26,202 nt of DNA from a virus. The translations under genes and the position numbers were made by a program. Shown piece after piece: positions 21,891 to 26,202 of the stretch. The DNA lies in the IMG/VR virus record IMGVR_UViG_3300048136_000009, positions 1-26,202 of that record; one strand, 5' to 3'. The notes below the pieces were generated by a model. That model saw only the letters and a list, made by a program, of their open reading frames with translations. It was not told the DNA's origin and made no database searches. Positions within the stretch are counted from its first letter, which is position 1; the number at the start of each line of letters is the position of its first letter.

Positions 21891-22165
21891 TTCTTCTTCC
21901 TTTTAAGGGATTTAACCCTTTTTGGCTTGCCAGCAGGCTGTCCAAGACGTTTCTTTTGAGATATTCTACTACGCTTTTCCGCAGATGTCATCTCTGAAGC
22001 TGTCTTTGGCGTTTTTGAGCTTACACGCTTGCTGGGCCGACAGTATGGAGTGCCGCGCTTTTCATCCTTTTTTCGACCACAGGCTTTGCCTGTACGAACG
22101 TCTTTCCAGTCTTCTTTAAACCAGCGTTTGAGTGCAGCACCCTTTTTTGTCTTCCGTACAGCCAT
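21887..22165 (-). CDS. small basic CGRK/YCRP protein
   Basis: This 92-aa protein is extremely basic. It has KRWFKEDWKDVRTGKACGRK (13-32), GTPYCRPSKRVSSKTPKTAS (38-57), an SEMTSAEKRSRISQKKRLGQ helix (57-76) and a Lys-rich tail (KSLKRKKK). The two cysteines in CGRK and YCRP are typical of a small family widespread in T4-like cyanophages and marine phages, usually beside capsid genes. Its function is unknown; binding to packaged DNA or to acidic capsid surfaces is a reasonable inference. It overlaps the next gene as ATGA. Confidence 0.78.
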   Translation of the reverse strand: MAVRKTKKGAALKRWFKEDWKDVRTGKACGRKKDEKRGTPYCRPSKRVSSKTPKTASEMTSAEKRSRISQKKRLGQPAGKPKRVKSLKRKKK

Positions 22166-22443
22166 TAGCTTTTCTTCGTCACTTTGCGGCGACTAGACAT
22201 CACCTTTCCGCAACCATTTGCAACCACTTCACCACCTTTCATCATTCGGCGCACTGGACGCTTACGAAACTCGTTAGAAGGCTCAATAACGCCTCCCATA
22301 GCTTTCTTAACAGGCTTCTTCTTGCTGTTTCCCCAGTTTTTAGCACCTACTTTTCGGCATTTAGCGATTGCGCCGCTTGCGTATGCGCTTGGAAAAACCT
22401 TGTACCTTGCTTTTACCTTTTTGTAGCACGCGTCCTTTGGCAT
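22165..22443 (-). CDS. small basic PSAYASGA protein
   Basis: This 92-aa basic protein begins PKDACYKKVKARYKVFPSAY (2-21), then ASGAIAKCRKVGAKNWGN. The YKVFPSAYASGAxxxCRKVGAxNWGN motif is a hallmark of a small family found in many marine phages. The rest is Lys/Arg-rich with a Gly/Met turn (MGGVIEPSNEF) and a Cys near the end (ANGCGKVMSSRRKVTKKS). AAGAGG lies upstream of the ATG. It is the second of three or four basic proteins behind the capsid gene. Its function is unknown; DNA condensation or head morphogenesis is suggested by charge and position. Confidence 0.8.
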   Translation of the reverse strand: MPKDACYKKVKARYKVFPSAYASGAIAKCRKVGAKNWGNSKKKPVKKAMGGVIEPSNEFRKRPVRRMMKGGEVVANGCGKVMSSRRKVTKKS

Positions 22444-22507
22444 TTTTTTTCCTCTTCATAGGCGGCTTCGTAACTTGCTGCCTCATCTGTGAGCGGCCTA
22501 TAGCCAT
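22361..22507 (-). CDS. 48-aa very basic ORF overprinting the next gene
   Basis: ATG 22507 follows directly on the stop of the basic gene at 22508 (TAA then ATG), with GGAAG about eight bases upstream. It encodes MAIGRSQMRQQVTKPPMKRK (1-20) and a Lys/Arg-rich remainder ending SKRIRKRRNR. The last 83 bases overlap the PSAYASGA gene in another frame. Exact placement and a plausible ribosome site support it; against it stands the overlap with a well-conserved gene, which restricts its sequence. It would be a fourth basic protein in this cluster. Proof needs proteomics or conservation. Confidence 0.42.
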   Translation of the reverse strand: MAIGRSQMRQQVTKPPMKRKKNAKGRVLQKGKSKVQGFSKRIRKRRNR

Positions 22508-22801
22508 TTAACACTTCCAACGCTTACGCGCCTGCCTCAAGCGGCTATTTGGGTCTTTTGCCGCCTTTGGAAACTTTTTCATTTGTCCAGCCGAACGTGC
22601 GCAATATGACTTACGCCGCTTGGCATCTTTACTGCCCTTTTTGACTTTGCCTGTCACAGCAGTCTTTAGCTTAGAGCCGGGATTTGCTTTTTTATACGCG
22701 GCAACGCCCTTTTTGGTCATGCCAGCACCTGATTTGGTCTTACGGTAATTACCACCTTTGCCAGTGGTTTTTCGTATCGGATTTTCTTTTTTACGAGCCA
22801 T
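22508..22801 (-). CDS. small basic SYCAR/RKWxC protein
   Basis: I take ATG 22801 (97 aa), with AGAGG before it, over a TTG fifteen bases earlier. The protein is strongly basic: GKGGNYRKTKSGAGMTKKGV (14-33), then AAYKKANPGSKLKTAVTGKV, KRRKSYCARSAGQMKKFPKA and the end DPNSRLRQARKRWKC. The pattern KxGxxxKTAVTG, then KSYCAR.(S/M)xGxxKK, then DPxSRLxxAxxxWxC is shared by a small family in cyanophages and other marine phages. The two Cys may bind metal or form a disulphide. It is one of the basic cluster; its function is unknown. Confidence 0.82.
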   Translation of the reverse strand: MARKKENPIRKTTGKGGNYRKTKSGAGMTKKGVAAYKKANPGSKLKTAVTGKVKKGSKDAKRRKSYCARSAGQMKKFPKAAKDPNSRLRQARKRWKC

Positions 22802-22802
22802 G

Positions 22803-23090
22803 TTACCTCTGCACAAATAAAGTTAACGTTACATTGTCTGGTATTACACCCCAAAGGCCGTTCTCAAAAATTATTCCGTCACCCGGAATTTCCATTCCAA
22901 AAACTCCTTTTCCAGACTCATCTAACTCTAAAATAACAGTTCCAGACGCGGCAGAAGCATTGTCATAAATAAATGCTTGATCTGTCGCGCCTGTATCATG
23001 ATTTATAATAAAGCCCATCAAACGACCACGGCCTGAAGCAAACGATCCAGAATCGTGTCTGTGAACCGCTTTGACTTCATTCCCAGCCAT
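22803..23090 (-). CDS. small beta-rich protein, paralogue of the 93-aa neighbour
   Basis: This 95-aa protein has an N-terminal basic part (KAVHRHDSGSFASGRGRLMG) and beta strands LMGFIINHDTGATDQAFIYD and GVFGMEIPGDGIIFENGLWG, ending in NVTLTLFVQR. The last 60 residues match the next protein in pattern: a strand, P-x-DGI, a turn and a final LTxFL strand. The family is likely a small virion beta-sandwich. It starts after the 93-aa gene and ends one base before the next start. A decoration or head-spike role is inferred from the location just after the major capsid gene. Confidence 0.7.
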   Translation of the reverse strand: MAGNEVKAVHRHDSGSFASGRGRLMGFIINHDTGATDQAFIYDNASAASGTVILELDESGKGVFGMEIPGDGIIFENGLWGVIPDNVTLTLFVQR

Positions 23091-23099
23091 TTTGACCCC

Positions 23100-23381
23100 T
23101 TATGACAAAAAGATTGTCAGTTCGTTGCTTGATCCCGTGAAAGCACTAACATACGCACCGCTTGTAGCGAGAATACCATCATCAGGGATGTTTAAGTGAT
23201 GCATCCCTGTTGGAAAAGTTTGCGTAATCAGTGTATCGCCCGAACCGCTACCATCTTTAATTGTAAAAGCACCCGCTGCGGCTGCATAAATTACAATTTG
23301 ACGAATGCGAGAACGAGCAGGGCCAACAACAGCCGCAGATGTACCCTGCGCCCAATTATATGCCTTTACTGGACCTGCCAT
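23100..23381 (-). CDS. small beta-rich protein, possible capsid-associated protein
   Basis: This 93-aa protein starts AGPVKAYNWAQGTSAAVVGP, continues with RSRIRQIVIYAAAAGAFTIK and ends with LNIPDDGILATSGAYVSAFT then ELTIFLS. The strand-turn layout and the P-x-DGI plus LTIFL pair it with the 95-aa protein. An AGGAGG site lies before the ATG. Small beta proteins at this location are common in marine phages and usually uncharacterised. Decoration of the capsid is a guess. Confidence 0.72.
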   Translation of the reverse strand: MAGPVKAYNWAQGTSAAVVGPARSRIRQIVIYAAAAGAFTIKDGSGSGDTLITQTFPTGMHHLNIPDDGILATSGAYVSAFTGSSNELTIFLS

Positions 23382-23393
23382 GTTAGCCTCCTA

Positions 23394-23603
23394 TTAAGAT
23401 AGTGCAGCGCCAACAGCAGTAACCCAAGCGGCTCCTGTATTGATTACCAAACAATATTCGTTGTTGCCTGCGCCATTGTCGCTAACAATGTAAACAGTAC
23501 CAACAGTAGTATCTGCAAAAGCAGGAAGGTCAGCAGTTGCTACAACTGGAACCTCAAAGCCATTGGTGGACTGTACTGGTCCTGAAAAATGTGTAGTTGC
23601 CAT
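23394..23603 (-). CDS. small 69-aa beta-rich protein
   Basis: This 69-aa protein begins ATTHFSGPVQSTNGFEVPVV (2-21), then TTVGTVYIVSDNGAGNNEYC (32-51) and ends LVINTGAAWVTAVGAALS. ATTHFSGPxxxxxGF is a repeated opening of small marine-phage proteins; the rest looks like a beta sandwich. It has a strong GAGAGGAG site. It is the first gene after the capsid terminator, so it may be made from its own promoter or by read-through. The function is unknown. Confidence 0.72.
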   Translation of the reverse strand: MATTHFSGPVQSTNGFEVPVVATADLPAFADTTVGTVYIVSDNGAGNNEYCLVINTGAAWVTAVGAALS

Positions 23604-23669
23604 GTTTTTCTCCTCTCGTGTCCGAGGTCAACTCCATATGCCTGCAAAGCATAAAGATATATACCGAGC

Positions 23670-23697
23670 ATTATTACTCGAAAACAGAATAACACAA
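23670..23697 (-). promoter_or_regulatory. weak candidate promoter after the capsid terminator
   Basis: On the minus strand TTGTGT (23697-23692) and AATAAT (23675-23670) are spaced by 16 bases. The -10 matches 5/6 but the -35 only 3/6. It lies just behind the strong terminator and 67 bases before the 69-aa gene, which would otherwise depend on read-through. The 178-base gap at 23604-23782 holds this, the terminator and no gene. Confidence 0.33.
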
Positions 23698-23701
23698 AGA
23701 T

Positions 23702-23734
23702 AGAAAAAAGAAAGGGGCCACCGAAGTAGCCCCT
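23702..23734 (-). terminator. rho-independent terminator with UUCG loop after the capsid gene
   Basis: On the minus strand the RNA reads A-GGGGCUAC-UUCG-GUGGCCCC-U: a 9-bp stem (one G-U pair) closed by the C(UUCG)G tetraloop, followed by UUCUUUUUUCUA. It starts 48 bases after the capsid stop. On the plus strand the same stem has a C-A mismatch and no T-run, so the direction is clear. Confidence 0.9.
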
Positions 23735-23782
23735 AGTTACAGGGAGGAAGGCATGAAACGCCCACCTCATCTATAACATATG

Positions 23783-24691
23783 TTACGCTCCGGGTGAACC
23801 GAAAACACAACGTGGGTCTGAGAACCCAAAGCTGTAACGCTCACGCGCTTTAAAGCGCATGTTGCCTGTGTCGAAGTCAGCTTCCATGTTTGTTCTCATT
23901 GGAGAACGCTCAAAGTGCTTGAATCCGTTAGGCGCGTCAGTCTTGATGAAGAACGCATCTGGGTCTGTCAAGAAGTGGTTTACAGTGTAACCCTCTGGAA
24001 GCATACCCATGTTGCGAATCGCGTTTACATCATTATCGGCTGTGCCAACACGCAATGTTGATTCCAACAAACGATCTGCAACGAATTGCAGTTGTGGTGG
24101 AATAACCATTTTTGTGCCGCGCAGAGCAATAATCATATTACGCTCATCTACGAAGGTTGAGATATCAATCAACGCATTTTCCAACGAAGTTTCGTTGAGG
24201 TCAGCCGCTGTTGATGGCTCGTTGCGGAAAGTACCGCCACCTGACAGTGGGTGCGCAGTTGAGCAAAGCTCAACACCGTCACCACCAGCGAAGTTAGCAT
24301 TAAACGCGTTGTTCAATACTGATGCCGCTTTAACCTGCTTAGTGTGTGCCATAGAACGCGCAAGCGCCTTCGTATAACGAGCACCAAGACGGTCATACAG
24401 GTTGTCTTCGATTGCTTCTTCGGTCAATGCGAATGCGAGAGCAACTGTTTCGTGTGAATAACGAGCAGTGTACGCTTCATTTGCATTGTCGAACTCTACA
24501 CCAGAACCTTCGGATTTTGTGGGAGCATTCCCAAATCCGACGAGCATAACTTCCTCTTCAAATGCACGATCTGAAGATTCAGTGTCGAATATTTCCGCAT
24601 GTTGATTTTCATAGCGGTCATATTCCATGCCGAACAGAGCGTTAAGACCCGGTTCTAGCTCCTTAACGAGTTGTGAACGTGAAATAGCCAT
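23783..24691 (-). CDS. major capsid protein (HK97-fold, Mu gpT-like)
   Basis: This 302-aa protein forms the icosahedral shell. It starts RSQLVKELEPGLNALFGMEY (5-24) and continues with ESSDRAFEEEVMLVGFGNAP, and TARYSHETVALAFALTEEAI as an E-loop/strand region. STAHPLSGGGTFRNEPSTAA (about 142-161) and MVIPPQLQFVADRLLESTLR (about 193-212) follow in the A/P-domain, and the end is RERYSFGFSDPRCVFGSPGA. The STAHP-GG-xFxN and VIPPxLxFxAxRLLxS motifs match Mu-gpT-like capsid proteins common in marine phages. The length is short for HK97-fold proteins with a separate scaffold, which fits the scaffold-like gene three places upstream. A strong terminator follows, consistent with high expression. Confidence 0.92.
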   Translation of the reverse strand: MAISRSQLVKELEPGLNALFGMEYDRYENQHAEIFDTESSDRAFEEEVMLVGFGNAPTKSEGSGVEFDNANEAYTARYSHETVALAFALTEEAIEDNLYDRLGARYTKALARSMAHTKQVKAASVLNNAFNANFAGGDGVELCSTAHPLSGGGTFRNEPSTAADLNETSLENALIDISTFVDERNMIIALRGTKMVIPPQLQFVADRLLESTLRVGTADNDVNAIRNMGMLPEGYTVNHFLTDPDAFFIKTDAPNGFKHFERSPMRTNMEADFDTGNMRFKARERYSFGFSDPRCVFGSPGA

Positions 24692-24703
24692 AACTCAGTC
24701 TCC

Positions 24704-25276
24704 TTATGCTAGACCCGCAGTGCCAGCACTGAACAGGTGGTTGTTGATTTTGACAATTACGTTTGTATTTGCCGACGAAACATCGCTATTCTCAGGGTCC
24801 TGAGAAATGTCGATTGCCTTCAAAGCAAGAGCAGCAGTAGTTGCCCCTGTTGTGACATCTAGCTCAGAGCGAGAATTACCGCTTACGGTGCTTCCTGCTG
24901 TTGCATCAACAATGTCAAAGTTACCAAACAAATCAGCTACAGGGAATGCAGCGTCAGCTTGGATTTCGAAGGTTGCACTTGGGTCATCAATGACATTTGC
25001 GAAAATATCTGTCCCAGTTGCGTTTGCAGGCCAGTAGTTTGAATAGATAATATCACCACTAGCGTCTACATATGAACAGCCGTTAAATACGCCCAAAATT
25101 AACGCGTTGTCACCAGCGGCAACACGAGTAATTGTTCCATTAGTAGCGACAGTTACTAGGTCGCCTTGGAAAATACCCGTATTATAGCCAGAGGCAATAC
25201 GATAACGGTTTTGTCGCTGCGAGCTTGTGCTCGTTTTGATTGGGCGAAGGCCGAAAGCAGCGTCTTGATTAGACAT
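24704..25276 (-). CDS. capsid-associated structural protein (decoration-like)
   Basis: This 190-aa protein has AAFGLRPIKTSTSSQRQNRY (6-25), then YRIASGYNTGIFQGDLVTVA (25-44). ITRVAAGDNALILGVFNGCS follows, then ASGDIIYSNYWPANATGTDI. Later strands hold ATFEIQADAAFPVADLFGNF and NTNVIVKINNHLFS. The GxRPxK..... YxIASGYxTxIFxGDxV and YWPA motifs mark a very common protein next to the capsid gene in marine phages. It is all-beta and likely on the capsid surface as a decoration or minor protein. Its place is directly upstream of the major capsid gene (12 bases). Confidence 0.78.
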   Translation of the reverse strand: MSNQDAAFGLRPIKTSTSSQRQNRYRIASGYNTGIFQGDLVTVATNGTITRVAAGDNALILGVFNGCSYVDASGDIIYSNYWPANATGTDIFANVIDDPSATFEIQADAAFPVADLFGNFDIVDATAGSTVSGNSRSELDVTTGATTAALALKAIDISQDPENSDVSSANTNVIVKINNHLFSAGTAGLA

Positions 25277-25278
25277 CT

Positions 25279-25749
25279 TTACTCTCCTTCAGAGTTTCCG
25301 CGTCCTTTCATTCCAAAAGATACGGAAGATTTACGTTGCGGAGCAAGTTTTGGCATGGCTGAATTGTTTTCACGCATCCAGTCACGATCCACTGCATCCA
25401 GTTGATTTTGAGAAACACCTTGATAGTGTTTATTCCGCTGATCAGCCATTTCGACAGGGATACGAGCGAGAACAAGACCACCAACACCAATGGTGCCAGC
25501 GTTACGTCCCTCATCTACTACAGGCCCTACATAATCGGGATACTCTTCAGCGCGAACGAGGTCCCAGCCTTCTTGCCGTTTCTTGTGTACGTTAGTTTTA
25601 TCGTCGAATTCCATTACAGATTCGCGTATCCAACGGTGTTTATAACCGAGGGGGGCTTCTGGAGCTTCCAAGGCAGAACCGGGTCGCCATTCCATTGAAC
25701 GTTCTGAGCGTTCCCGCGTAGTTGATTCGCGTGGTGTCCTGTTTGCCAT
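25279..25749 (-). CDS. conserved head-region protein
   Basis: This 156-aa protein has an Arg-rich N-terminus (PRESTTRERSERSMEWRPGS) followed by YKHRWIRESVMEFDDKTNVH (35-54) and KKRQEGWDLVRAEEYPDYVG (55-74). GTIGVGGLVLARIPVEMADQ and the helix QGVSQNQLDAVDRDWMRENN follow, then a basic tail (PQRKSSVSFGMKGRG). The WxRESV...D..NVxKRxxEGWxxVRAEEYPD and GVGGLxLARIP motifs are highly conserved across marine phages. Function is unpublished as far as I know. It is made between the scaffold-like and capsid proteins and is probably a head-assembly factor. Confidence 0.78.
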   Translation of the reverse strand: MANRTPRESTTRERSERSMEWRPGSALEAPEAPLGYKHRWIRESVMEFDDKTNVHKKRQEGWDLVRAEEYPDYVGPVVDEGRNAGTIGVGGLVLARIPVEMADQRNKHYQGVSQNQLDAVDRDWMRENNSAMPKLAPQRKSSVSFGMKGRGNSEGE

Positions 25750-25750
25750 T

Positions 25751-26202
25751 TTATTGACTCCGATTTTCTAATTTTGCGACTTCTTTTGCGTATTTATCGA
25801 GAGGAATCCTCATCTTTTTCGCAAATGCCACTTGACCCGGTGTTAATTCCACCGCCTTTTTCCGCCCTGACTTTACAGACCGTCCGTTTCCAGACGCAGG
25901 AGCAACAGTCTGGGCGTTGGACCGTTTCTCCTGAAACTTGTTAGGCATTTCTTTGCGCATACGAGAGTCGATTTCTTTGTAGTAATCATCACTCGTAGGA
26001 TCGAAATCCTCTTCTAATACCAATTGTTCATGGATAGCTTGGGCTGCTCGCGTCATAAGGCGATCCTGTCCAAACCATTGGTTTTTGCCCAACCACTTCT
26101 CCAGCTTAGGATCAGGAGCCGCTTGCTGTTGCGGAGCCTGCTGTTGCGGAGGGGCCGGTTGTGGTTGAGCTTGTTGATTTTGTGCCGCTTCTTGTTGCTG
26201 CG
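25751..26202 (-). CDS. scaffold-like head protein, 5' end beyond the right edge
   Basis: The frame is open to the right edge, so the N-terminus lies outside; a TTG at 26092 is not the true start. The visible part begins with a Gln/Pro/Ala-rich linker of about 25 residues, then WLGKNQWFGQDRLMTRAAQA. IHEQLVLEEDFDPTSDDYYK and EIDSRMRKEMPNKFQEKRSN follow, and the end is ELTPGQVAFAKKMRIPLDKY plus AKEVAKLENRSQ. The (N)xWFGxDRxMTRAAxxIHExLV and LTxxQVAxAKKxxIPLxxYA motifs are well known from marine-phage proteins preceding the capsid gene. An acidic or helical front with a basic end is typical of scaffold proteins. The scaffold role is inferred. Confidence 0.75.
   Translation of the reverse strand, partial: QQQEAAQNQQAQPQPAPPQQQAPQQQAAPDPKLEKWLGKNQWFGQDRLMTRAAQAIHEQLVLEEDFDPTSDDYYKEIDSRMRKEMPNKFQEKRSNAQTVAPASGNGRSVKSGRKKAVELTPGQVAFAKKMRIPLDKYAKEVAKLENRSQ

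Noticed and set aside
23753-23776. Plus-strand minigene MKRPPHL with a strong GGGAGGAAGG site
   Set aside because: It stands alone with no plus-strand gene or promoter around it and lies between the capsid stop and its terminator; a seven-residue frame is easily random.
1-26202. tRNA genes, integrase, att sites or insertion sequences
   Set aside because: No cloverleaf, recombinase motif, terminal inverted repeats or target duplications were seen by eye; short gaps leave little room. A tRNAscan run would be decisive.

Overview
The window looks like part of a tailed double-stranded DNA phage genome, most likely an uncultivated marine phage of an alphaproteobacterium. Protein styles well known from marine viromes support this: the Gly-Ser-Val-Thr repeat protein, the GWGxGTWSxGAW motif, the small basic Lys/Cys proteins behind the capsid gene, and the M15 endolysin with GTA-type holin. 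The host assignment is inference; nothing here proves the host. I see no integrase, insertion sequence, rRNA, tRNA or CRISPR array. No gene-free stretch exceeds about 180 bases.

All genes but one lie on the minus strand, so transcription runs from high to low coordinates. In that order: (1) Head module, 26202-23783: the end of a scaffold-like protein, two conserved structural proteins and the major capsid protein, closed by a strong UUCG terminator (23702-23734). (2) Small proteins, 23603-21887: three small beta-rich proteins, then three or four very basic ones, one an overprinted 48-aa ORF. (3) Head-tail connector and fibre region, 21890-14800: two adaptor proteins, a 22-residue repeat protein, a 1092-aa fibre and small accessory proteins. 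(4) Lysis and small membrane cassette, 14773-12250: tightly overlapped short genes ending in an M15 endolysin. (5) Tail hub and internal proteins, 12168-1823: a nozzle-like protein, three small or medium structural proteins and three very large alanine- and glycine-rich proteins that resemble ejection proteins. No tape measure, tail tube or sheath is visible, so a short-tailed (podovirus-like) particle is the best guess. (6) DNA-metabolism edge, 1592-1: a DUF1064 nuclease, a conserved small protein and a ParB/DGQHR-like protein that runs off the left edge. Terminase and portal would be expected beyond the right edge.

The exception to the strand rule is a 71-aa ribbon-helix-helix-like protein at 1611-1826 (+), wedged between the virion genes and the DNA-metabolism genes. 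It appears to have its own promoter inside the neighbouring nuclease gene. Two palindromic operator-like sites lie at minus-strand promoter candidates: ATCCCAC-5-GTGGGAT next to a TTGACA box (1196-1221), and GAACAATTGTTC beside a TATAAT box (12190-12215). Together these may form a small, undescribed regulatory switch; that is inference.

Two other notable signals concern repeats. A short ATGxxGSVTV module forms the 431-aa repeat protein and also caps two unrelated proteins, with a 19-of-20-base match across two gene junctions 11 kb apart. The fibre gene carries five near-identical repeats of about 50 bases. Several small genes absent from simple ORF calling (13563-13685, 14146-14310, 22361-22507) are supported by stop-start coupling.
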